Below, piece after piece: positions 51,901-60,179 of a stretch of DNA of 64,000 nt. Source of the stretch: Verrucomicrobiaceae bacterium (GTDB lineage Bacteria; Verrucomicrobiota; Verrucomicrobiia; Verrucomicrobiales; Verrucomicrobiaceae). The notes under the pieces are model-generated. The model saw only the letters and a list, made by a program, of their open reading frames with translations, made no database searches and was not told the origin of the DNA. The DNA lies in assembly GCA_019694165.1 (NCBI GenBank), contig JAIBCL010000003.1, forward strand, positions 399,159 to 463,158. Direction: 5' to 3'. Position numbers and translations under genes: made by a program. Within the stretch, counting starts at the first letter, position 1, and each line of letters opens with the position of its first letter.

Positions 51901-54900
51901 TGTCCGTGGCGGTGATCGTGTAGCTCACGTTGGTGCCAGCGGCTTGCTGAGGAATCGTCGCACCATACACACCATCACCTGCGGCACCGTCGCCGTGCAA
52001 TCCATCATCAAACATCGCGATCGTCTGCGGCGGAGCGCCTGTGGTGAGCGAGACGCTGATGTCGTCGATGTCGCAGGTCGGATTCCGCGCAGGCTGCGTG
52101 GCCGTGCTGCCACTCCATTGGAAGCGGAACTTCAAGTTCGAGGTCAGCTCGCCCGCCGTGAAGTCATAGTGCTTCAACTGGAAGCCATGATTGATCGACG
52201 CGAGTGTGATGCCGCTGCCGCTGACGAAAGGCGCGCTGCTGACGGTGAAAGACACGTTGGGATTGATCGCCGTGATCGTCGCGTTGGCGGTCATGTAGTT
52301 CGCGAGCAACGTGAACGTGCCCGTGGAGGTCGGTGCTGTGTTGACCGTGATGTTCGTGTTCGCAGTGATGGCGGTGATGCGTGTGTTGTTGGCGATGCCT
52401 GCATTTGCGCCGCCGGTGACGAACATGCCAACGACAAGCCCGGTGGTGTTGGAGCAACCAATCGTCGTCGTCGCATTGGTCGTGCAGTTCGCGAGGGTCA
52501 CGGTGTTGCCCTGCACGCTGTTGCCAACGGTCAATCCGCTGGTGTTGGAGCACGCCACCGTCGTTGTGGCATTCAGCGTGCAATTCGTCGCGCTGGCAGC
52601 GGAGAAGTTTTCGCTGAGGCGGGTATTCCACGTCGTGCCGCCATCGGGCGAGACTTGAAAGGTCCAGCCATTGTTCGAGACCATGTCCGCATTCCGCACA
52701 TAGAAATCAATGCCACCCGCGCTCGCGGCGCTGGCGTTGATCGCATTGGTGATCGTAGCCATCGTGTCGGTGTAGGTCGAGGTGCCGATGGAGAAGTCGA
52801 GTCCGCAACCACTCGCGGTGAGCGTCGTCGGCACGGCGGTGACGGTGGAGTTCACGGTGAAGCTCGTGGCGTTCGTCACGGCCGACACGGAGGTGTTGGG
52901 CGGATTCGTGGTCAAACCGGCACCCGAGATGCCCATGCCAACGGCAAGACTCGTCGTGCTGGCAGTGTTGATCGTCGGACTCGTGCCGAGCGAGCATCCC
53001 GTGAGCGTGATGCCCGCCGCAGTGAGCGACAAACCACTGCCGCTGCCCGTCGCGGCGCTGCTGACGACAAACGTCGTCGCATTCGTCACCGAACTGATCG
53101 TGGCATTCGTCGGCATGTTCGTGCCGGAGATCAACATGCCCGGCCACAAGCCCGCGGTGCTTGCACAAGTCACCGTCGTGGTGCCGCTCGTCGTCACATT
53201 CGTCAGCGTGATAGGCGCGGTGTTGTTTCCCGTGCTGCCGCGCTGCTTCACGTCCTGCGCATTGCGCACCGCGGTGGCAGTCCACGCGTTGTTGGCACCA
53301 GCGAGCCCGCTTGTCGTCGATCCGGACGAGAACGTCTCACGCCACACGGTGCTCGTTGTTTGCGCACCGGTGCTGTATTGCAGATTCACACTGGAAAGCG
53401 TAGCGCCCCCTCCAGGCAGCACATTGGCCGTCACGGTCACTGCATCCGTGTTGGTGGGCGATGAAGGCGATTGCGTCACGCCGTTCACGCTCGCGGGTTG
53501 GCCGACGCTGAGCACAAAACTCGTGTTCGTGGTGAACACGCCATCTGTCACGGCCAGCGTGATCGTCGCGCTGCCATTTTGACCGCTTGCAGGCGTCACC
53601 GTGACCGTGCGGCTCGTGCCGCTGCCGCCGAGCACGATGTTGGCATTCGGCACCAGCGTCGTGTTCGACGACGTGCCGCTCACGGACAGGATCGTCGGGT
53701 TCAACTCGCCATCACCGACCGTGAAACTGATCGAACCCGTGCTCGTGCCCTGCGCCACGGCACGATTCGCGACGCTGCCAATGGTCGGAGCCGTGTTGTA
53801 GCTTGCGAGCTGGGCCACGAGGTTGTTGTAGGCCGTCGTTTGTGTGGCGTTCATGGAGCCGACGAGGTTCGTCGCCTCATACGGGTCTGCGTTGAGGTCG
53901 TAGAAGAGGTCCGTGCCCGTTGCGAGGCGGATCAGCTTGTATTGCGAATCACGGATTGAGCGCCCGGTGTTCGCGAGCGTCGGGAAGGCGAGGTCCCAAT
54001 ACTCATCGAAGACCTGCGTGCGCGTGCCGGTGCTGTTTTGGATCACCGGCAGCAGGCTCTTCGAGTCCAGCGTGACGCCCGCCGTCGTGGTGGCCACGTT
54101 GATGCCCGCGAGTTCGAGGATGGTCGAGTAGAGGTCGCACAGATGCACGAGCTGCGTCGATGTGCGGCCCGGCGACACCACATCCGGCCCGCGAATGATC
54201 AACGGCACGCGAATGCCGCCCTCGTAAAGCGTCGCCTTGCCGCGATTCGCCGGATAAGGCGACTGCAGCACGTTTTGCTCCGTGCCGTTGTCGCCGACGA
54301 AGATGACGGTCGTGTTCGAGAGGTTCACGCTTGCCAGCAGACGTCCGATCTCCGTGTCCATGGCCTCGATCATCGCATTGAAGTAATTCCTCGGGTTCGC
54401 GTTGATGTCCGTCGTCGTTCCGCTGAGCGCGATGGAGCCTGCCGTGGTCAGCAGGGAGGTCGGCGGCTTGTGATACGGGATGTGCGGCGCATTGAACGCG
54501 AGCCACAGGAACCACGGCTTCGCCGCGCCCGTCTGCGTGCTGATGAAGCTCACCGCGTCGTTTACGTTGTCCGTCGTCGCGTAAGTCGTCGAAGTCGTGC
54601 TCGAAGCCGAGGCACCTGTCGCGGAGACCTTGGTCCACGCGTAGTAGTCCGCCACCTCACCGACCATCGCCCCATCAAACGACGGCCAGCCACCGATGAG
54701 CGTGGGCGAGGTGTTTGCCGCGCCGAGGTGCCATTTGCCCACATGCTTGAGCTGGTATTGCAGGCCCGCATTCGCCGTGAAGGCATCCGGAAGCGTGAAC
54801 TCGGTGCTTTTGAGCGCGTTGTTCGATGAAGCACCGCCCGCCACATTCGCCGTGCCCGTGCGGAAGCCCTGACGACCCGTCAAAATCGCCGAACGCGTCG

Positions 54901-55123
54901 GCGAGCACAGCGGATAGGCATACGCATTCGTGAACTTGATCCCGTTCGATGCCAGCGAGGCGATGTTCGGCGTCGGCGCGACATTGCCCGTGGGATTGTA
55001 AACCGCGCTTGCATCGATCCCCATGTCATCGGCAATGATGAGGAGGATGTTGTTCGCCGCCGGAGCAAATGACGTGGCGAGGCAGCAGGCAAGTGCGAGG
55101 AAAAAGCATTTCATCGTGGGCAT
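48941..55123 (-). CDS. Giant secreted sulfatase / multicopper oxidase fusion protein
   Basis: The 2060-residue product has a signal peptide (1-23). A complete type I sulfatase domain spans about 24-450: Asp32/Asp33 in LLIIADDMG, CSPTR with Cys73 as the formylglycine site, and IFVGDNGTEQN. A cadherin-like module (about 460-555) and four degenerate Thr/Ser/Asn-rich repeats of about 55 residues (about 650-990) come next, then BACON/Ig-like modules, an FN3 module (about 1210-1300) and another Ig-like module. A full multicopper oxidase spans about 1385-1895 with HWHGLHIP, YWYHPHLHV, HSLHIHDIKF and HCHFMNHEDGGMM (ligands for all copper sites, axial Met included). An Ig-like tail closes it. Regulation is probably by copper, because a CusR-like box lies 40-60 bp upstream. 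Confidence 0.88.
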   Translation of the reverse strand: MPTMKCFFLALACCLATSFAPAANNILLIIADDMGIDASAVYNPTGNVAPTPNIASLASNGIKFTNAYAYPLCSPTRSAILTGRQGFRTGTANVAGGASSNNALKSTEFTLPDAFTANAGLQYQLKHVGKWHLGAANTSPTLIGGWPSFDGAMVGEVADYYAWTKVSATGASASSTTSTTYATTDNVNDAVSFISTQTGAAKPWFLWLAFNAPHIPYHKPPTSLLTTAGSIALSGTTTDINANPRNYFNAMIEAMDTEIGRLLASVNLSNTTVIFVGDNGTEQNVLQSPYPANRGKATLYEGGIRVPLIIRGPDVVSPGRTSTQLVHLCDLYSTILELAGINVATTTAGVTLDSKSLLPVIQNSTGTRTQVFDEYWDLAFPTLANTGRSIRDSQYKLIRLATGTDLFYDLNADPYEATNLVGSMNATQTTAYNNLVAQLASYNTAPTIGSVANRAVAQGTSTGSISFTVGDGELNPTILSVSGTSSNTTLVPNANIVLGGSGTSRTVTVTPASGQNGSATITLAVTDGVFTTNTSFVLSVGQPASVNGVTQSPSSPTNTDAVTVTANVLPGGGATLSSVNLQYSTGAQTTSTVWRETFSSGSTTSGLAGANNAWTATAVRNAQDVKQRGSTGNNTAPITLTNVTTSGTTTVTCASTAGLWPGMLISGTNMPTNATISSVTNATTFVVSSAATGSGSGLSLTAAGITLTGCSLGTSPTINTASTTSLAVGMGISGAGLTTNPPNTSVSAVTNATSFTVNSTVTAVPTTLTASGCGLDFSIGTSTYTDTMATITNAINASAASAGGIDFYVRNADMVSNNGWTFQVSPDGGTTWNTRLSENFSAASATNCTLNATTTVACSNTSGLTVGNSVQGNTVTLANCTTNATTTIGCSNTTGLVVGMFVTGGANAGIANNTRITAITANTNITVNTAPTSTGTFTLLANYMTANATITAINPNVSFTVSSAPFVSGSGITLASINHGFQLKHYDFTAGELTSNLKFRFQWSGSTATQPARNPTCDIDDISVSLTTGAPPQTIAMFDDGLHGDGAAGDGVYGATIPQQAAGTNVSYTITATDSLGGTATGTGSYTVAAAAPVLAVTPATTFSSSGAVGSGSYSPSSASYTLSNTGTGTMSWTAAKTAAWLDLSATSGTLAAGATTTVTASINATNANSLAAATYNDTITFTNAYNGTGNTTRSASLLITNGVPTAPATPTITTVTPYSAGNSKWILWPSLATATSYTIQIATDSGFTQNVVSQTVTTPYATFANLTHGVTYYYRVLATNNVGSSSFSTVVSSTQDAVAPTVAISSPASGGTQTATTITVTGTASDALSGISAVKVNNVNATVTGNTWTATIPLGFGTNAITATAFDGAGNTKTSSAITVLMTTAQTYNPLMIPDIITGTQFDLELLQTSKKFPALPDSTTTLGTNATTTLGYNGALMWGPTLIMNKGDYVQLNVKNSLDQSTSPLLRTTTTTVHWHGLHIPAIMDGGPRQVIPGGTTWSPSWTVMNDAATYWYHPHLHVATQEQLTLGAGGFLIVRDPQEASLGLPRTYGVDDIPLALTSRRYLRATNQFSFNQYAENTGTTSSLDNYGDTILINGTHLPQVSLPKQFVRLRILNGEIQRGYNLGFSDNRTYYVIANDQGLLNAPVAVTRMFLMVGERVEILVDMRNDTASFDLKAYNTGQVFGFPSQEGPVGGTAPTGNAGPENGSRLNNSDFNLLHINPVAATSGAITTLPTTLANNTYLTAANATNTRTITVNGGNPSTVNGLTTSTGFTFNNISYSPNVMNHTIPLNAIERWNISAGNIFGHSLHIHDIKFKIIERYSTAPGTAGSQVTSNGLAAGYESGWKDTVYIPRAEGVSVVMKFDDFASNVNPYMFHCHFMNHEDGGMMGQFLVVNNAVEDLAVASFTRYGSNNQIDLDFKATPGTTYTLQYSTDLSTWTTIGSVTSDGNSAGFTETDGTRLGQSKGFYRVVLPTAPTAPAITSATTATGTVGAAFNYQITATNNPTSFIVVGLPAGLSYNASTGLISGTPTTAATSNVTFTATNAGGTGEGHVVLTVN

Positions 55124-55161
55124 ATTGAACCCAGAAGTGATTTCAGGACAGCGCCGGTTCC

Positions 55162-55179
55162 AATGACAGAATTGTCATT
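55162..55179. promoter_or_regulatory. CusR/CopR-like copper box in the divergent promoter region
   Basis: AATGACA-GAAT-TGTCATT is a perfect 7-4-7 inverted repeat between the divergent sulfatase/oxidase gene and the response regulator gene. The E. coli CusR box has the same core, ATGACA-N4-TGTCAT. It lies 39 bp from one start and 49 bp from the other, so it could act on both genes. Confidence 0.7.
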
Positions 55180-55227
55180 CTTGCCCAGGCGGGTTGTGCG
55201 GCGGCGAGGAATGAGCAGGGTGACGGA

Positions 55228-55899
55228 GTGAAAGTGCTGCTCGTCGAAGATGACCTGAAGATCGCCACCTTTGTCTGCAAAGGGCTGGAGGCGCAGGGCT
55301 TCGTCGTCGATATGCTGCATAATGGCGACGAGGGCTGCGAGGCGGCGCTGGAGCGGCCTTACGATGTCATCTTGCTGGACATTATGGTGCCCGGCCGCGA
55401 CGGCCTGAGCATCCTGCGCCAGATCCGCGAGCATCAGATCCGCACGCCGGTCATCCTCATCACCGCACGCGGATCGCTCCGGGAACGCGTGGAGGGCCTG
55501 AACCTCGGCGCGGATGACTATCTGCCGAAGCCTTTCTACATGGACGAGCTCGTCGCCCGCATTCATGCCGTGATGCGGCGCTCGGGTGGCGAGGCTTTGA
55601 GCCTGCTGCGGGCCGGCGATCTCACCGTGAATCTGCTCACCCGCGAGGTGCAGCGCGGCGCGCAGAGTGTGGAACTGTCCGCGCGCGAGTATGCGCTGCT
55701 GACCTGCCTGATGCGCGCTCCGGGCCGTGTCTTCACGCGCGCGCAACTGCAGGAGCGCGTGTGGAATTACCACCACGATCCCGGCACCAACCTCGTGGAC
55801 GTGTATGTGCAGCGCGTGAGGCGGAAGATCGCCGACACGCCCGATTCACCGCTCATCGAAACGCTGCGCGGCGTGGGCTACCGCTTTCGCGCCACATGA
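55228..55899 (+). CDS. OmpR-type response regulator, CusR/CopR-like
   Basis: The 223-residue product has a receiver domain with EDD at 7-9, phospho-acceptor Asp51 in VILLDIMVPGRDG, ITARG and DYLPKPF. A winged-helix domain follows (LSAREYALLTCLMRAPGRVFTRAQL, VDVYVQRVRRKIAD, ETLRGVGYRF). Layout and motifs such as LDIMVPGRDG and KGLEAQGFVVD resemble CusR/CopR heavy-metal regulators. The start is GTG at 55228. It is divergent from the sulfatase/oxidase gene across a 104-bp gap that holds a copper-box-like palindrome. It overlaps the kinase gene by 4 bp (ATGA). Confidence 0.92.
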   Translation: MKVLLVEDDLKIATFVCKGLEAQGFVVDMLHNGDEGCEAALERPYDVILLDIMVPGRDGLSILRQIREHQIRTPVILITARGSLRERVEGLNLGADDYLPKPFYMDELVARIHAVMRRSGGEALSLLRAGDLTVNLLTREVQRGAQSVELSAREYALLTCLMRAPGRVFTRAQLQERVWNYHHDPGTNLVDVYVQRVRRKIADTPDSPLIETLRGVGYRFRAT

Positions 55900-57446
55900 A
55901 GCTGCGTCTCCAGATCGCGCTGCTCTCCGCGCTGCTCACCAGCGTGCTGCTCGGTGCCTGCGCCTATGTTTTTCTCCGCGTGCAGACGCAAATCAGCCTC
56001 AATCGCGTGGACCGGGACCTGCGCAGCATCGGCGCGGCGAATCTTGACCGCGGCTTTGCGGTGGATCATTGGCAGCGGCTGGAGCGAACCCTGAACTTCA
56101 TGGCCGAGCAGCAGCCGGGCCGCTACATCATGCAGGTCAGCGGGCCCCAGTTTGATGACTATCACCGCTCCGAGAACTGGCCGAAGTCGATCACCGAAGA
56201 TTCGCTGCCCAAACTCGCCGCCGAGGCCACCGAGCCGCCGGAGCCGCTCGATGCGCTCACCAAGATGCAGCGCGGCCCACGGCCTCCACATGTCGGCGAG
56301 CCACCGCGACGCGATGGACCGCCGCTGCCGCGCAAGCCGACCCTTTTCCTCACCCGCGTGGCCGAAGAGCACACCTACCGCATCGCCGTGATGGGCAGCT
56401 CGCGCACCACATTCGTCCTCGGCTACGATCTGGCCGAAATCGACGCCGGCATGGACGAGCTGAAGCGCGCCTTCTTCATCGGCCTGCCCGTCATCCTGCT
56501 CGGCATCGCCGGGGGCGCGTGGTTGCTCGCCGGGCGTGCCTTGAAGCCCATCGAGCAGCTCACGAAGACGGTCGAAAGCGTCCACGCGCACGGACTCGAC
56601 CAGCGCCTCGACTCACGCGGCCACGCGGGCGAGTTCCAGCGGCTCATCGAGGTCTTCAACGCCATGCTCGCCCGTCTGGAACGGAGCTTTCATCAAAGCA
56701 ACCGCTTCACCGCCGATGCCGCGCACGAGCTGCGCACGCCCTTGACCATCCTGCAGGGCGAGCTGGAGCTGGCGCTGCAGGAGGCTCCTCACGACTCCGC
56801 CGAGCAACGCCGCCTCGTGCCACTGCTCGACGAGGTGGAGCACCTCAAAGCCATCGTCGAAAAACTCCTGCTTCTCTCGCAAGCCGACGCCGCCAAACTG
56901 CCGCTCGATCTGCAAAGCGTCGATCTCAGCGAGATGATGCACGAAGTCATCGCCGACACCGAAATCCTCGCCGACGGCCTCCGCATCGAACACGACATCG
57001 CGCCCAACATCCGCGTGCAGGCCGATCCCGTGCTGCTGCATCAACTCGTGCAAAACCTCGCCGCCAACGCCCTGCGCTACAACCAGCCCGGCGGGCATGT
57101 GCGCTTCGTTCTCGCGCGTGAAGCAGAGCACGTCCGCCTCACCGTCACCAACACCGGCCCCGGTATCCCCGAAGCTGACCGCGACAAAATTTTCCAGCGC
57201 TTCCACCGCGCCGACCCCGCCCGCACCCGCAGCCAGGGCACAGGCCTCGGCCTCGCGATCGCCAAGGAAATAGCCACCGCACACGGCGGCGCGCTGGAAC
57301 TGCTAAGCTCCGACAAGGACGAGACGGTGTTCGTGCTCGTGCTCAATGCAGGTCATTCCACGCCGCCTGTGATGGGTTCGCGGCAGCGGTCTTTCAGTGC
57401 CGCTTCCAAAACGCCCAGCACTCAGGCGGACACGCCGGGCGATTGA
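55896..57446 (+). CDS. Sensor histidine kinase, CusS-like architecture
   Basis: The 516-residue product has transmembrane helices at about 7-28 and 190-212 and a periplasmic domain of about 160 residues between them that is rich in Pro, Arg and His (RGPRPPHVGEPPRRDGPP). A HAMP domain follows (GRALKPIEQLTKTVESVHAHGLDQRL). His277 lies in ADAAHELRTPLT, and the ATPase domain has NLAANALRYN, NTGPGIPE, FQRFHRAD and GTGLGLAIAK. This is the layout of CusS/IrlS heavy-metal kinases. The ATG overlaps the regulator stop by 4 bp. The last 53 bp run antisense to the end of the convergent methyltransferase gene, so the C-terminal tail may be non-functional. Confidence 0.9.
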   Translation: MKLRLQIALLSALLTSVLLGACAYVFLRVQTQISLNRVDRDLRSIGAANLDRGFAVDHWQRLERTLNFMAEQQPGRYIMQVSGPQFDDYHRSENWPKSITEDSLPKLAAEATEPPEPLDALTKMQRGPRPPHVGEPPRRDGPPLPRKPTLFLTRVAEEHTYRIAVMGSSRTTFVLGYDLAEIDAGMDELKRAFFIGLPVILLGIAGGAWLLAGRALKPIEQLTKTVESVHAHGLDQRLDSRGHAGEFQRLIEVFNAMLARLERSFHQSNRFTADAAHELRTPLTILQGELELALQEAPHDSAEQRRLVPLLDEVEHLKAIVEKLLLLSQADAAKLPLDLQSVDLSEMMHEVIADTEILADGLRIEHDIAPNIRVQADPVLLHQLVQNLAANALRYNQPGGHVRFVLAREAEHVRLTVTNTGPGIPEADRDKIFQRFHRADPARTRSQGTGLGLAIAKEIATAHGGALELLSSDKDETVFVLVLNAGHSTPPVMGSRQRSFSAASKTPSTQADTPGD

Positions 57447-58011
57447 CGAGGCGGATGTGCTGGACCTCGAACGCCCGCGGCGACAGCCCGCCAGCGAGAC
57501 CGGCTACTCCGAGCGCTTCATCGGCCCCGCCTTCGTGTCCAGGATACACCACCACCGTCATCAGCCCTCCGGGCGCCAGCCATTCGAGCGCAGCCCTGAT
57601 GGCCGGGAGCGTGCGCGACGTCTCGGTGATCACGCTCTTATCCGAGCCAGGCAGCCATCCGAGATTGAACATGATCACCTGCACCCGTCCGCGTGCATCA
57701 GGGGGGAGCACGTCGGCAAGCGTTTCATGACCGCAGTTCAGGAGTTCCACCGCGTGCTCGTCGATGCCGGCGGCCACGAGCCGCGCCCGGGTCTGCGCGA
57801 GCGCCGCAGCCTGCACATCGAAGGCAAAGACACGCCCGCCGGGAGAGACGGATTGCGCGAGGAAGAGCGTGTCGTGGCCGTTGCCTGCGGTGGCATCAAG
57901 GGCCCAGTCACCGGGGCGCAGCCGGCCGTGGATCAACAAGTGCGCCCAGCGCACTGCCGAGGGCAGGTCGCCCTCCGGGCTGCTGATCAAAGGCTGCGCC
58001 GTATCCTTCAT
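57394..58011 (-). CDS. MnmM-like SAM-dependent tRNA methyltransferase (YtqB family)
   Basis: The 205-residue product is a class I methyltransferase with the SAM motif ALDATAGNGHDTLFLAQ, acidic VFAFDVQ, and the family-specific stretches MFNLGWLPGSDKSVITE and LMTVVVYPGHEGG, which match the YtqB/MnmM group (PF06962). MnmM methylates 5-aminomethyl-uridine in tRNA to give mnm5U. It lies 18 bp downstream of an FAD oxidase-like gene (58030) on the same strand, which could perform the preceding step. This pairing is inferred from known biochemistry, not shown. Confidence 0.82.
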   Translation of the reverse strand: MKDTAQPLISSPEGDLPSAVRWAHLLIHGRLRPGDWALDATAGNGHDTLFLAQSVSPGGRVFAFDVQAAALAQTRARLVAAGIDEHAVELLNCGHETLADVLPPDARGRVQVIMFNLGWLPGSDKSVITETSRTLPAIRAALEWLAPGGLMTVVVYPGHEGGADEALGVAGLAGGLSPRAFEVQHIRLVNRPACPPECWAFWKRH

Positions 58012-58029
58012 GAGTGAGTTCGGTTTGGT

Positions 58030-59082
58030 TCAGAGATTGGCCTGCACGTCGAATTCAGAGTCGAGCGCCGTGCCATCGAGCAGGTGCTCCGTCAATCGCC
58101 GCGCGATGAAAGGTGCCCGCAGCACGCCTTTCGATCCGAGTCCGTTGAAGATCGCCAACTGCGGATGCGCGGGATGGCGGCCGATCATTGCGTTGCGCCA
58201 TTTGATGACCGGCCGCACCGCTGTCTGCTCGGAGACGACCTCAAATCCGGTCTTCATCACGGCGTGCAGTTTCGCGAGCAGGGCATCGACTTCGCGCGCA
58301 TCGGCCTCGTGCGGGCGGTCAAAGCGCATTTCGTAGGTGGAGCCGGCGCGGATCAGCCCGTCGCCGCGCGGGACGAGCCAGCAGCCGCGATTGATGATGC
58401 GGCGCGTCTCGCCCACATCGCCCCGCAAAGTCAGGATGGTGCCGCGCGCGGGATCGAAAGGCAGCCACGAAAACCAGCGCGACCGCGCAGCCTCCCAGCC
58501 CTGGCAGAAAACGACAGTGCCGAAGCTTCCCCCGGCCCAGCAGGCGCGTGATTCATCGATCTCGATCTCGTCTTCGCGCACTTCTCCACGCCGCCAGCAG
58601 CCGAGCGCCTGGAAGTGCCCGCGGCTGGCATCGAGAAAGGCCGCCGTGTCGAGGAAGCCCGCATGTCGCTGCTGAAAACCGCCAAGTGGATTGGCGATGC
58701 AGTGCTCATCGACGAGCGGCTCCGGCGGCGTGGGATGGATGTAGCGGCGCACGCGTTCGTCGTGACGGCGGCGCTGCCAGTGTGCGGCCTCCTCTTCCGT
58801 CTTGAGCAGGCGCACGAGCGGACGCGGGTGGTAGAACCTGCCGCCGAGCAGCCCCTCCTTTTCGCGATAGAAGCGCACGGCTTCGGGATGCAAGGCGTCG
58901 TAGCGCCAGTTCAGCGTGAGTCTCAGCCCGGTGACGGGCGTGACGAGGCCGGCGGCTGCGCGGGAGCAGGTGACGGCTTCATCTCGATCCACAATGACGA
59001 AGCTCCGCCCGCGTTCCAGCAGCCGCCATGCCAGCGTGGTACCGGCCAGGCCCTGGCCGACAATGAGAAACTCCGTTTGCAT
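58030..59082 (-). CDS. DAO-family FAD oxidoreductase, MnmC C-domain-like
   Basis: The 350-residue enzyme is of the D-amino-acid-oxidase fold. It has the FAD-binding start FLIVGQGLAGTTLAWRLLERG, CSRAAAGLVTPVTGLRL, and the C-terminal NGLGSKGVLRAPFIARRLTEHLL, which resembles the GLGSRG ending of the MnmC oxidase domain. In MnmC this domain converts cmnm5U to nm5U in tRNA. Since MnmM-like methyltransferases use that product, the two neighbouring genes could replace a bifunctional MnmC. The start at 59082 is preferred because the dinucleotide motif begins directly; an ATG at 59103 is possible. Confidence 0.75.
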   Translation of the reverse strand: MQTEFLIVGQGLAGTTLAWRLLERGRSFVIVDRDEAVTCSRAAAGLVTPVTGLRLTLNWRYDALHPEAVRFYREKEGLLGGRFYHPRPLVRLLKTEEEAAHWQRRRHDERVRRYIHPTPPEPLVDEHCIANPLGGFQQRHAGFLDTAAFLDASRGHFQALGCWRRGEVREDEIEIDESRACWAGGSFGTVVFCQGWEAARSRWFSWLPFDPARGTILTLRGDVGETRRIINRGCWLVPRGDGLIRAGSTYEMRFDRPHEADAREVDALLAKLHAVMKTGFEVVSEQTAVRPVIKWRNAMIGRHPAHPQLAIFNGLGSKGVLRAPFIARRLTEHLLDGTALDSEFDVQANL

Positions 59083-59171
59083 CCGGCCGCGATTGTACAA
59101 CATGCCCGCAGGCCGTGCCACGGACGCTTCGTGTTTGAATGGCACCCTCCTGACCGTTCCTGTTTCACACC

Positions 59172-60179
59172 ATGAGCACCGCAACAAAAAAAGTCCTCGT
59201 AGTCGGCACCGGTTCCATCGGCCTGCGCCATGCGCGTCTCTGCCAGGAGCGCGGAGACTTGATCGTCGAATGCTGCGACTCACGCGAGGCAGGGATCAAG
59301 GAAGCACGGAAGACGCTGGGCGACGTGCGCTGCTGGAGTGATCTCACGCAGGCGCTGGCCGGTGCGCCGGACATCGTGGTCGTCGCCACACCGCACGAGC
59401 ACCATGAGTCCGTCGCCGTCGCCGCGATGCGGGCCGGCGCGCACGTCTTGTGCGAGAAGCCCATGTGCCACAGCGCCGCCGCTGCCGCCACGATGCTCGA
59501 GGCGCAAAAACAGACGGGGCGTGTGTTGCGCATCGGCTACAACATGCATTTTCATCCCGCCGCGCGCCGCCTGAAACAATGCGTGGATGCCGGCACGCTG
59601 GGTACGCCGGCGCTCGCGCGCTACGTGGTGGGCAGCTACTTCACCCTCGAGTGCTCCCGCTCGCGGCATCAGCGTGATTTGTTTGGCGCCATCATCATGG
59701 ACTACGCGCACGGCCTGGACCTCCTCCTCTGGCTGCTGAAGACCGCGCCCGCCGGCGTGTATGCCCGCGGCATCCAGGCAGGAAATGCCGAACTGACCTC
59801 CAATCCCAATGTGCTCTCCGCCCTTTTCGATTACGCCACACCGCTGCTTGGCGAAATACAGATCAATTACCTCGTGAAGCCGCAGGCAGGGATCATCGAG
59901 GTCATCGGCGACGAAGCCTCCGCTTGTGTGGATCTGGGCGCATCGGAAGTGATCATCCGCCACCGCACCCGGGACACCACCGAAAAGGAGACCGTGCCGT
60001 ACGAACGCGACGACATGTATCGGGCGCAGTTTCAGGCTCTGCTCGACGTCATCGACGGCAAAGCCGCCGACATGACCGACGGCGTGCAGGGCTCGGTATC
60101 CGTCGCGATGGCAGATGCCGTTTTGAAATCGGTGCGCTCCGGCGCGCGCGAGCCGGTGGAGGTGCTCCCGGGCGCATGA
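59172..60179 (+). CDS. Gfo/Idh/MocA family NAD(P)-dependent oxidoreductase
   Basis: The 335-residue product has an N-terminal Rossmann fold, VLVVGTGSIGLRHARL, and the family motif HVLCEKPMCHS (Lys of EKP is catalytic). The C-terminal alpha/beta domain shows GYNMHFHPAARRLKQ and IIMDYAHGLDLLLWLL, the substrate-binding Asp/His region. Such enzymes oxidise or reduce sugars, inositols or similar polyols; the substrate is unknown. It overlaps by 4 bp with the following EF-hand membrane protein gene and is divergent from the FAD oxidoreductase gene. Confidence 0.9.
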   Translation: MSTATKKVLVVGTGSIGLRHARLCQERGDLIVECCDSREAGIKEARKTLGDVRCWSDLTQALAGAPDIVVVATPHEHHESVAVAAMRAGAHVLCEKPMCHSAAAAATMLEAQKQTGRVLRIGYNMHFHPAARRLKQCVDAGTLGTPALARYVVGSYFTLECSRSRHQRDLFGAIIMDYAHGLDLLLWLLKTAPAGVYARGIQAGNAELTSNPNVLSALFDYATPLLGEIQINYLVKPQAGIIEVIGDEASACVDLGASEVIIRHRTRDTTEKETVPYERDDMYRAQFQALLDVIDGKAADMTDGVQGSVSVAMADAVLKSVRSGAREPVEVLPGA

